Part shown: positions 1 to 4,832 of the stretch, piece by piece
Layout: the number at the start of each line of letters is the position of its first letter
Numbering within the stretch: the first letter of the stretch is position 1
Assembly (NCBI GenBank): GCA_900771065.1
Contig: CAAGMP010000254.1
Span: 1 to 6,367 of the forward strand
Direction: 5' to 3'
DNA length: 6,367 nucleotides
DNA from: an uncultured Acinetobacter sp.
Lineage (GTDB): Bacteria; Pseudomonadota; Gammaproteobacteria; Pseudomonadales; Moraxellaceae
Translations under genes and position numbers: made by a program
Notes under the pieces: model-generated
The model's database searches: none
Told to the model about the DNA's origin: nothing
Seen by the model: only the letters and a program-made list of their open reading frames with translations

Positions 1-46
1 CATTGATTCGGTGATGGCAAGAGCCGAGCAAAGTACTGTCTAATCA

Positions 47-517
47 TTATTTTGGGTCAATCACACAATAATCCTTATTCGCTCCGTGACAGTCATTTTT
101 CATGATGCGAACGCAAGACTTCCCATTGCAATTTTTAATATCTAGGCTGTATTTTTGTTCTAGCCATGCAACGTCTGCTCTACGCTGTTTGATTTCGTCC
201 ATGCTCGGCACATATAAAAATAATGCTAAAAAGAAAACGATCAGCAAGCTAACAAAAGCACTGGCGTAGATTGCCATGAATCGCCAGTCAAGTTGATTGG
301 TTGCATTGTTTAATTCTCGAATACTGTTGTTGAGTGCGTCTATTTGCTTCTGATTGGCGTTTTTTAGGTGTTTTTCGGTCTTATTGAGTACTCCGCTAGC
401 CACTTCCTTGTAAAACGCTTCTAATCGCTTGTTATCGTCTGCTATGGCTTCTCGATACTCTTTCATAGATGCCAGTAAAATATAGAGCTGGTCATCTAGG
501 TCGTTTTGGTTGCTCAT
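47..517 (-). CDS. Relaxase-linked one-pass membrane protein (copy 1), function unknown
   Basis: I do not recognise a named family. The 156-residue product has a charged, helical N-terminal half with coiled-coil character (about residues 15-75), one strongly hydrophobic segment (about 80-103, ending FLYVP) and a C-terminal tail of about 50 residues with four cysteines (130, 135, 143, 151). No signal peptide is visible, so the simplest topology is N-terminus in the cytoplasm and tail in the periplasm; this is inference. The ATG overlaps the relaxase TGA by 4 nt (514-517), with GGCGGA eight bases upstream, so translation is probably coupled to the relaxase. A diverged paralogue sits in the same position behind a second relaxase at 5702-6202. 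The context suggests a mobilisation accessory protein, perhaps comparable in role to the membrane-associated MobB of RSF1010, but I see no sequence similarity that proves it. Confidence 0.8.
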   Translation of the reverse strand: MSNQNDLDDQLYILLASMKEYREAIADDNKRLEAFYKEVASGVLNKTEKHLKNANQKQIDALNNSIRELNNATNQLDWRFMAIYASAFVSLLIVFFLALFLYVPSMDEIKQRRADVAWLEQKYSLDIKNCNGKSCVRIMKNDCHGANKDYCVIDPK

Positions 518-1485
518 CGGTACATTCCGCCCTGATCTAAGTCTTGTGATGCTTTACGGTTGGCTCGCTCGGCTTGCTGTTGCTCTAGTTTTTGCTGTCG
601 TTGTATTTCGGCTTGGCGTTCTTGTTCTAGGCGTTTAGCTTCTTGGTTTTTCTGCCATTGCTCGAAGCCTTGCTTGGCACGGTTTAAACCGTGCTGTAAA
701 ACGCTGTCTGTGCGCTGTTGCTGTTGTTTGAGGTGTTGGGCGCTGTGTTGCTTCACATGGTCGTTATAACGGCTGATTTCGGTGTCTATGCCTTGTCTAC
801 GGAGTTGAGTGACCGAAGTCCCCTCATGAATGGTGGCTTGTAGTCCATTGTTCTGATCGGCATAGCTGCGGTGGTCTATTTTTTCTCGGTAGCCTGCTCG
901 CTCCAGTGCGTGATTGGCTAAGTCCGCCCATGTTTCCCGAATCTGTTTGATGTCGTCTTGGGTTGTTCCCATATTTAGGCTTTTGCGTTTGGCATTACTT
1001 AACTCAATATCGGTTTTTGTCGTCAAAGTGAGTTTATTGTCAGGGTCTAATTCAGCTTTTCGGGTGGTCAGCATGATATGGGCGTGATGGTTTTTATCAT
1101 TTCCGCCTTTGCTGGGTTCGTGAATGGCTAAATCTGCAATCACGCCATAACGATCAACAAGCGATTGGGCAAACTCTTTTGCCAAGTCCTTGCGCTGATC
1201 TGCATCCAGTTCATCAGGCAGGGCAATCACCCATTCTCTAGCGGTTCGAGCATCTTTGCGGTTTTCGGACTGTTCCGCCAAGTTCCACAATTCGCTACGG
1301 TCTATTTCTATATCAAGGTTAGACACAATTTCGCTATGGGCGACACCGTCCTTTCTCGTAAAGTCGTGGGTTAGTCCTGTTCGTTCATCTTTGAGTTTTT
1401 CCCCTGAACGGTAGGCAGACGATGCAACCGCAGTTCGTCCCGAACTTCGATTCACTGTTTTTGTTGAGCAATGATAAATCGCCAT
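514..1485 (-). CDS. mobA: MOBQ relaxase, MobA/MobL family (conjugative nickase)
   Basis: This relaxase should nick one strand at oriT and stay attached to the 5' end through a tyrosine, starting transfer by a helper conjugation apparatus. The 323-residue protein opens with the MobA/MobL signature: AIYH at residues 2-5, GRTAVASSAYRSGEKL around 16-31 and DERTG at 33-37. Tyr25 is at the position of the catalytic tyrosine of RSF1010 MobA. The metal-binding histidines are seen as IH (His122) followed by HHAH (His134 and His136). A conserved IDHRSY block lies near 203-208. Residues 240-315 are rich in Gln, Lys and Glu and probably form a coiled coil. There is no primase domain as in full-length RSF1010 MobA, so this is the short, nickase-only form. 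The start is the ATG just behind GAAAG, a weak ribosome site, and matches the family N-terminus exactly. It reads away from the oriT at 1554-1585, divergent from mobC, as in RSF1010. Confidence 0.95.
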   Translation of the reverse strand: MAIYHCSTKTVNRSSGRTAVASSAYRSGEKLKDERTGLTHDFTRKDGVAHSEIVSNLDIEIDRSELWNLAEQSENRKDARTAREWVIALPDELDADQRKDLAKEFAQSLVDRYGVIADLAIHEPSKGGNDKNHHAHIMLTTRKAELDPDNKLTLTTKTDIELSNAKRKSLNMGTTQDDIKQIRETWADLANHALERAGYREKIDHRSYADQNNGLQATIHEGTSVTQLRRQGIDTEISRYNDHVKQHSAQHLKQQQQRTDSVLQHGLNRAKQGFEQWQKNQEAKRLEQERQAEIQRQQKLEQQQAERANRKASQDLDQGGMYR

Positions 1486-1503
1486 TTTTTCTTTCGCCTT
1501 TTT

Positions 1504-1545
1504 AAATTGCGTAGCAATTTTTTGGGGTTAAGGGGATTCCCCTTA
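1504..1545. repeat. Two small hairpins between mobA and oriT
   Basis: The first is a perfect 7-bp inverted repeat, AAATTGC (1504-1510) and GCAATTT (1514-1520) with loop GTA; on the plus strand it runs into further T residues. The second is TAAGGGG (1529-1535) and CCCCTTA (1539-1545) with loop ATT. Both lie in the untranslated leader of mobA. They could be secondary structures of oriT or could affect mobA expression. The sequence does not decide between these. Confidence 0.6.
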
Positions 1546-1553
1546 CGCAACGA

Positions 1554-1585
1554 CGACTTGAATGAAATTCAAGTCGTAAGTGCGC
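1554..1585 (+). other. oriT: oriT, RSF1010/MOBQ-type inverted repeat and nick region
   Basis: A perfect 10-bp inverted repeat, CGACTTGAAT (1554-1563) and ATTCAAGTCG (1567-1576) with spacer GAA, is followed directly by GTAAGTGCGC (1576-1585). In RSF1010-type (MOBQ) origins of transfer the relaxase recognises an inverted repeat next to a nick region with the same GTAAGTGCGC core. The site lies between divergent mobA and mobC genes, the expected place. Nicking should occur on the plus strand within or just after this core; the exact phosphodiester bond cannot be read from sequence. Confidence 0.88.
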
Positions 1586-1599
1586 ATTTCATGAAAAAT

Positions 1600-1629
1600 A
1601 CGATAGCATATTAACCGCTTGAATTTCAA
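1600..1629 (-). promoter_or_regulatory. Possible mobA promoter
   Basis: On the minus strand TTGAAA (1629-1624) is followed after 18 bp by TATCGT (1605-1600), preceded by TGC in the manner of an extended -10. It would transcribe leftward through oriT into mobA. The match is moderate, and the -35 overlaps that of the rightward mobC promoter. Confidence 0.4.
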
Positions 1630-1647
1630 TTCATAGGTTCTTATGCT
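1619..1647 (+). promoter_or_regulatory. Possible mobC-HU operon promoter with palindrome
   Basis: TTGAAT (1619-1624) and TATGCT (1642-1647) are 17 bp apart. Transcription would start near 1654, beyond the upstream ATG at 1643, which supports the mobC start at 1682. The -35 lies in the palindrome TTGAATTTCAA (1619-1629), which is shared with the opposing mobA promoter and resembles part of the oriT inverted repeat. Confidence 0.4.
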
Positions 1648-1681
1648 TGAGTGGTTTTTCTATATCCCGAAATTAACCGTT

Positions 1682-1966
1682 ATGACTAAATCTGCTGAAA
1701 ATATTGAAAAGAAAATTGAAGCCCAGTTGGAGAAGCTGAAACAGTTAAAAGCGCAAAAACAAGCGATTGAAGCAAGAGAACGTACCAAGCAAAAGGAACA
1801 GCAACGAAAAGATGATACTCGGCGTAAAATTTTGCTCGGTTCTTATTTGATTAAGAAAATGCAGAATGAAGCCAATAAAGAAAAAATACTGGCTGAACTC
1901 AACGAATATTTAACAGAAAATAGAGATCGACAGCTTTTTGACTTACCAAATATTGAGGAGAATTAA
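1682..1966 (+). CDS. mobC: MobC, oriT-binding relaxosome accessory protein
   Basis: MobC proteins of RSF1010-type plasmids bind near the nick site and help the relaxase open the strands. With the start at 1682 the product is 94 residues, the length I recall for RSF1010 MobC. It has a Lys/Glu-rich coiled coil at about 6-44, then the family core TRRKILLGSYLIKKM (46-60), matching RSF1010 NETRRKVLVGA, and ends with YL..NRDRQLFDLP (77-89), matching YLERDHDRALFGLP. The frame extends upstream to an ATG at 1643 (107 residues, with a weak AGG before it), but the extra 13 residues are hydrophobic and unlike the family, and the probable promoter -10 overlaps that ATG. The start at 1682 has no clear ribosome site, so it is likely but not certain. 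It is divergent from mobA across oriT and is followed two bases later by the HU-like gene. Confidence 0.85.
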   Translation: MTKSAENIEKKIEAQLEKLKQLKAQKQAIEARERTKQKEQQRKDDTRRKILLGSYLIKKMQNEANKEKILAELNEYLTENRDRQLFDLPNIEEN

Positions 1967-1968
1967 TT

Positions 1969-2280
1969 ATGAATAAAGCCGATTTAATTGCCAAATTAGC
2001 GCCTAAATTAAACATTACCCAAGATGAAGCAAGAATTGTTCTAAATTCTGTTCTTGAGGTAATCACAGAAGCCCTAGTTGAAGATAAAAATGTTCGGTTG
2101 GTTGATTTTGGGACTTTTGAAGTAAAACAGCGTGCCGAAAGAATGGGGCACAATCCTAAAACTGGCGAAAAACTTAAAATTGAAGCTAAGAAAATCGTCA
2201 CTTTTAAACAAGGCAAGGCTTTGGGAGAGCAATTTATTGTTAAGCCAAAGCAAAAAAGTAAAGCTAAAAAGAAAGCCTAA
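1969..2280 (+). CDS. HU/IHF-family DNA-bending protein with Lys-rich tail
   Basis: The 103-residue product has the bacterial histone-like fold. It starts MNKADLIAKL, has helical dimerisation segments to about residue 40, the VRLVDFGTFEV strand block (42-52) and a DNA-contacting arm with GHNPKTGEKLKI (60-71). Pro63 is at the place where HU and IHF intercalate into DNA. KKIVTFKQGKAL (74-85) completes the fold. It differs from ordinary chromosomal HU (about 90 residues) by a basic tail, KPKQKSKAKKKA (92-103). GAGGAG (1955-1960) lies eight bases before the ATG, and mobC ends two bases upstream, so the pair is one operon. Known HU/IHF roles, with this context, suggest help in oriT relaxosome assembly or in opening an iteron origin; that is inference. 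Its TAA overlaps the stop of the convergent gene on the other strand. Confidence 0.92.
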   Translation: MNKADLIAKLAPKLNITQDEARIVLNSVLEVITEALVEDKNVRLVDFGTFEVKQRAERMGHNPKTGEKLKIEAKKIVTFKQGKALGEQFIVKPKQKSKAKKKA

Positions 2281-2573
2281 TTTTTCTTAGCTCTTTGCTT
2301 TTCTTGTTCGGCTTTATACTCTGGAATTAGCTCATTTAAGACCTTTTGGATATTTTCCTTATCTTCGATCTGCAAATTATCCCGATAGTAAATTAAGTCC
2401 TCTATTTTGCTTTCCATCTGCATTTTTTCGGTGGGTTCGGCATTTTGGGATATTCGGGATAATAGGAAGATATAACCGCATATATTTTCCCTCGCAATTT
2501 CATAATTTACGATATCGAGGTATTCAGCTTGTGTGCCGTGAAATTCTTCTAATAGGTTGGTTAATTTCATCAT
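2277..2573 (-). CDS. Small acidic helical protein coupled to the replication initiator, unknown
   Basis: I do not recognise this protein. With the start at 2573 it has 98 residues, is predicted almost wholly helical, is rich in Glu, Lys and Gln, and has no membrane segment, signal peptide or obvious DNA-binding motif. The central part (around IARENICGYIFLLSRIS) is the most hydrophobic, and the C-terminus is charged (AEQEKQRAKKN). Its ATG overlaps the rep TGA as ATGA (2570-2573), with GCAGGG eight bases upstream, so it is probably translationally coupled to rep. The reading frame is open back to 2600, but that start lies deep inside rep and has no support. Downstream it meets the HU-like gene tail to tail with overlapping stops. 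Its position suggests a role in replication control or partition; nothing in the sequence shows this directly. Confidence 0.75.
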   Translation of the reverse strand: MMKLTNLLEEFHGTQAEYLDIVNYEIARENICGYIFLLSRISQNAEPTEKMQMESKIEDLIYYRDNLQIEDKENIQKVLNELIPEYKAEQEKQRAKKN

Positions 2574-3511
2574 GCTTGAAACCCTGCTTTTTCTAAACAT
2601 GGATAAAGCTCTCTGAACTTTTTAGGCTCTAAAAGCATGTCAGCGATACGAATAGCAAATTGCTGAAAGCTTTCCGTACCTTGTGAGTATTTGCTCATTT
2701 CAGGCATTTCTGACATTTTATTGGCAAATAAATGGCGTTGTGCATCTGTCATTTTTATAAAAAAGTCAGGGGTGTTAGGGTCACGCTTAGTATTAATTTT
2801 AGGTTTATCGTCTTTTTTTTGCTTAAACTTAAATGAAAACCCAGAAATGATACGTCCTTGCTTGTGTTGTTCGTAACTTACTGTGATATCTGTATATTTA
2901 TTAATTTGTTTAATAGCAGGGTCTAAGACACGATTCTTAAAATCATAGACTCTAGGATATTCATGCTCCTCAATAGCAAGGCGTTCTCTTAACGTATTTA
3001 ATTCTATTACTGGAACAACTTTCGTGCTTTGCCATTGAATCATCATTTCATAAAGGCGAATAGCATAAACGCTCGTTAATTGGGCTGTTTTAGATAATCT
3101 ATATCGTGTGAAACAATCTTTCAGTTGTCCAATCATGCTAAAAACATCATCGGCTAACTGAAATTTAATATATCCCTGCGTATCTGCATAACTAATTTTT
3201 TGTACCCATCTCGATTTAACACATTCTATAAAATCAGGTTTTTGATAGACCCGATCATACGTGAAGTAACGGTTAAATAATCGCTCACTTGCATCCCTTA
3301 ATACCTTATAAGCATCGGATTCATCAGTATTAAATAGCTTGGAGTAATCTTTTGCATATACTCTAAATTCTCGTGTGTGGAATAAGCCTTTATCACTTTC
3401 ATATTCAGCTAATTCAGTGAAGGCTACATGTAGTATTCGATATTCAGTCAAACTGAGATTAAAGCAAGCTTCAACAAGAGTATTACTTTTTATAACTAGA
3501 TCATTTTTCAT
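2570..3511 (-). CDS. repM: Rep_3-family replication initiator (RepB/RepM type)
   Basis: This protein should bind the iterons at 3605-3692 and open the plasmid origin. The 313-residue product has the two-winged-helix layout of the Rep_3 superfamily. The N-terminal MKNDLVIKSNTLVEACFNLS is characteristic of Acinetobacter plasmid initiators. A first winged helix follows to about 130, then RYRLSKTAQLTSVYAIRLYE (136-155). A second winged helix contains YPRVYDFKNRVLDPAIKQIN (185-204), TDITVSYE and GRIISGFSFKF (219-229). The last 80 residues are a basic, variable tail. The ATG at 3511 lacks a recognisable ribosome site, but it gives the family N-terminus. Iterons lie upstream in the divergent direction and an inverted half-iteron sits at its promoter, so autorepression is likely. 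Length and motifs are intact. Naming as RepM rather than RepB is a matter of convention. Confidence 0.93.
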   Translation of the reverse strand: MKNDLVIKSNTLVEACFNLSLTEYRILHVAFTELAEYESDKGLFHTREFRVYAKDYSKLFNTDESDAYKVLRDASERLFNRYFTYDRVYQKPDFIECVKSRWVQKISYADTQGYIKFQLADDVFSMIGQLKDCFTRYRLSKTAQLTSVYAIRLYEMMIQWQSTKVVPVIELNTLRERLAIEEHEYPRVYDFKNRVLDPAIKQINKYTDITVSYEQHKQGRIISGFSFKFKQKKDDKPKINTKRDPNTPDFFIKMTDAQRHLFANKMSEMPEMSKYSQGTESFQQFAIRIADMLLEPKKFRELYPCLEKAGFQA

Positions 3512-3536
3512 TTGGTTTAAGGATTATTTTTCTGCA

Positions 3537-3579
3537 ATAAAACGACACTATATTATAAAAGCGTTAATTAAAACAACAA
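3537..3579 (-). promoter_or_regulatory. rep promoter with inverted half-iteron operator
   Basis: On the minus strand TTGTTG (3579-3574) is followed after 16 bp by a perfect TATAAT (3557-3552). Just downstream, at the expected transcription start, the minus strand reads TGTCGTTTTAT (3547-3537), which differs by one base from the right half of the iteron (TGTCGTTGTAT). A further half-iteron, TGTCGTTATATA, lies at 3593-3604 on the plus strand, so the promoter is enclosed by two inverted half-iterons. In iteron plasmids Rep dimers commonly repress their own gene at such inverted half-sites. Confidence 0.65.
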
Positions 3580-3604
3580 CATTATTTTTTATTGTCGTTA
3601 TATA

Positions 3605-3692
3605 GGGTAAATCTGTCGTTGTATAAGGGTAAATCTGTCGTTGTATAAGGGTAAATCTGTCGTTGTATAAGGGTAAATCTGTCGTTGTATAA
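3605..3692 (+). repeat. oriV: Origin iterons, four perfect 22-bp tandem repeats
   Basis: Four identical units lie head to tail without spacers at 3605-3626, 3627-3648, 3649-3670 and 3671-3692. Each begins GGGTAAATCTG and ends TCGTTGTATAA. Degenerate part-copies flank the array: TGTCGTTATATA on the left (3593-3604) and TTGCTATATAAGG on the right (about 3704-3716). The 22-bp period, about two helical turns, puts every unit on one face of the helix, as expected for Rep_3 initiator binding sites. The array lies upstream of the rep gene. Confidence 0.92.
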
Positions 3693-3731
3693 GGCTGAAG
3701 AGTATTGCTATATAAGGCTTTCATGCTGTCT

Positions 3732-3776
3732 AAAACTATTAAAACTATTAAAACTATTAAAAAGGGAAAAACTATT
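3732..3776 (+). repeat. AT-rich 9-bp repeats beside the iterons
   Basis: AAAACTATT occurs three times in tandem (3732-3740, 3741-3749, 3750-3758) and once more at 3768-3776 after an AAGGG interruption. Short AT-rich repeats next to iterons often form the region where origin strands first open. That role is inferred from position. I saw no convincing DnaA box (TTATNCACA) around it. Confidence 0.7.
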
Positions 3777-3847
3777 AAAACTGCCCTATGTACTCGCTAA
3801 AGCTCGTACTTTATTGAAGCTCGTTCCTCGCTTCGTGGGGCAGTTTT
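3777..3847. repeat. Long stem-loop in the origin region
   Basis: Perfect 10-bp arms, AAAACTGCCC (3777-3786) and GGGCAGTTTT (3838-3847), enclose 51 bases. The loop has a smaller inverted repeat, GAAGC/GCTTC (3816-3820, 3830-3834), and a repeated AGCTCGT (3801-3807, 3818-3824). On the plus strand the right arm ends in TTTTT, so it could be a terminator or the end of a small structured RNA; it could equally be an origin structure. No protein is supported here. Confidence 0.55.
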
Positions 3848-4068
3848 TAGTTAATCCTGTTTGTGAAATCTAAAAGCAAAAGCATTGGTAATGTATTCGC
3901 TTCGCTCATACTTTTTGAAAAGCAAAAGCTCCAAAGTTCGCACCCATTCGGGATGCTCTGTACCTACCGTTTAAAATCGAAAGGGAGCTTGTAATCAGAG
4001 AAAAGACGGGGGCGAAATTTTGATGATGCTCAATCGCTCGTAGACACTCGCTCGGTTCTTATCATCTA
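3848..4068. other. Gene-free stretch downstream of the origin
   Basis: I find no credible gene here. It contains a direct repeat, AAAAGCAAAAGC (3872-3883 and 3918-3929), and four of the six TCGCT pentamers that recur between 3794 and 4052. GATGAT (4022-4027) and ATCATC (4061-4066) are complementary and could close a loop around two of those pentamers. A structured RNA or part of the origin is possible but not shown. Confidence 0.4.
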
Positions 4069-4101
4069 GGATTTGATTATTTAAAAGAACTAATCAAATC
4101 C
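4069..4101. repeat. Perfect 11-bp inverted repeat
   Basis: GGATTTGATTA (4069-4079) and TAATCAAATCC (4091-4101) are perfect arms around an 11-base AT-rich loop. No T-run follows on either side, so it is not a usual terminator. A protein-binding site or single-strand origin hairpin is possible. Confidence 0.6.
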
Positions 4102-4111
4102 GTGGAACATG

Positions 4112-4157
4112 AAAAAATTATAAAACAGCCCATTCAGCCTGAATGGGCTGTTTTATA
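4112..4157 (-). terminator. Strong intrinsic terminator of the RHH-PUA/EVE-like gene
   Basis: Arms of 18 bp pair perfectly (4119-4136 with 4140-4157) around loop GCC; the core is AACAGCCCATTCA with its complement. On the minus strand the hairpin is followed by six T residues (4117-4112). It begins four bases after the stop of the gene at 4161-4817. The other side has TTTTATAT, so weak termination from the plus strand is also possible. Confidence 0.9.
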
Positions 4158-4160
4158 TAT

Positions 4161-4817
4161 TTAATTATTCAAATTATTATGAATAATCTGACCATCTTTT
4201 TTATTAATTTTAGATAGTGTCTTTAAAAATACTGGAGTTCTAGTACAAATGTCTCGAATATCTTTTGCTTTTAAAGGTGTATCTAGTCTTTGATAGTTCT
4301 CTAGAACTTGGTAGTAGCAATTTTCTGGTACACCATCATGGTCAATTTTTATGATTTGACCTGATGCTATACCGTAGCCTGAAATCCCTTTTCCGTTAGC
4401 ATATAAAAAAACAACATCTCCTTTCTTAATTCGTTCTATTTGTTGTTTATATCCATCATCAAATGCTGCTGCATATCCATTATTAATCATGAAATGATGA
4501 TCATCTATTGAATATCGTTTACAAGTGTTTAGAAGAAAATAATTATGATTAATAGCAACATTATCTTGATCGGTTATAAAGCTATTTTCATCCTCATCAA
4601 TCTCATTTTCTTGTTGTTCCAAAAGCTTTTTTTCTTCAGCTTTATAGTTATCTATTGCATCAGACAATAGATCAAGAATTACTTCTTGCTTAGTGGAATC
4701 AAAAAATACAGCTAAATCTGAGATTATTTCATCCATAACTTGAGGAATTTTTACTGATGTTGAAATCATTTTGGTTTCCGTAGCTTGTTTATTGTGAAGT
4801 TTTTTTATGAGACTCAT
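4161..4817 (-). CDS. Probable fusion of a ribbon-helix-helix-like segment and a PUA/EVE-like domain
   Basis: I do not recognise a named gene. The start at 4817 gives 218 residues and has AGGTGG five to six bases upstream; a GTG three codons earlier overlaps that ribosome site and is less likely. Residues 18-60 (STSVKIPQVMDEIISDLAVF, then STKQEVILDLLSDAIDNY) read like a strand followed by two helices, as in CopG/MetJ ribbon-helix-helix proteins. An acidic linker (61-86) follows. Residues 92-205 resemble the PUA-like fold of EVE domains: NYFLLN strand, GYAAAFDDGYKQQIERIKKGDVVFLY, then GKGISGYGIASGQI, a YYQVLE strand and TPVFLKTLSKI. EVE domains of known proteins bind modified bases in DNA or RNA. 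No nuclease motif is visible. It lies between a terminator and a repeat-rich promoter and faces away from hicAB. A DNA-binding regulator that senses a modified nucleotide is an inference. The domain calls are made by eye and need a profile search. Confidence 0.8.
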   Translation of the reverse strand: MSLIKKLHNKQATETKMISTSVKIPQVMDEIISDLAVFFDSTKQEVILDLLSDAIDNYKAEEKKLLEQQENEIDEDENSFITDQDNVAINHNYFLLNTCKRYSIDDHHFMINNGYAAAFDDGYKQQIERIKKGDVVFLYANGKGISGYGIASGQIIKIDHDGVPENCYYQVLENYQRLDTPLKAKDIRDICTRTPVFLKTLSKINKKDGQIIHNNLNN

Positions 4818-4832
4818 GATTACCACCTTTTA

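Noticed and set aside
1..46. Possible circular closure of the window through the second relaxase
   Set aside because: Joining the right edge to the left edge does not continue the relaxase-like sequence expected upstream of RVDQGFDQW, so the window is probably a slice of a larger plasmid.
560..769. Plus-strand open frame rich in Cys and Arg
   Set aside because: It is the complement of the Gln-rich coiled coil of the relaxase; the odd composition is a shadow effect.
1165..1374. Plus-strand open frame inside the relaxase gene
   Set aside because: It lies wholly opposite the conserved relaxase domain and has no independent support.
1899..2216. Minus-strand open frame opposite the HU-like gene
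   Set aside because: The HU-like reading is a clear family match with a strong ribosome site; the opposite frame is a shadow.
2691..2876. Plus-strand open frame opposite rep
   Set aside because: It is fully contained in the opposite strand of an intact Rep_3 gene with no sign of its own expression.
3605..3692. Tandem repeats considered as a CRISPR array
   Set aside because: The units abut without spacers, are 22 bp, lie beside a Rep_3 gene, and no cas genes are present; they are iterons.
3685..3873. Plus-strand open frame of 62 codons in the origin region
   Set aside because: Its KLLKLLKLLK stretch is only a translation of the 9-bp AAAACTATT repeats, and it begins inside the last iteron. 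There is no ribosome site or family resemblance.
3505..4160. DnaA boxes in the origin region
   Set aside because: I looked for TTATNCACA-like 9-mers on both strands and saw none close enough to claim.
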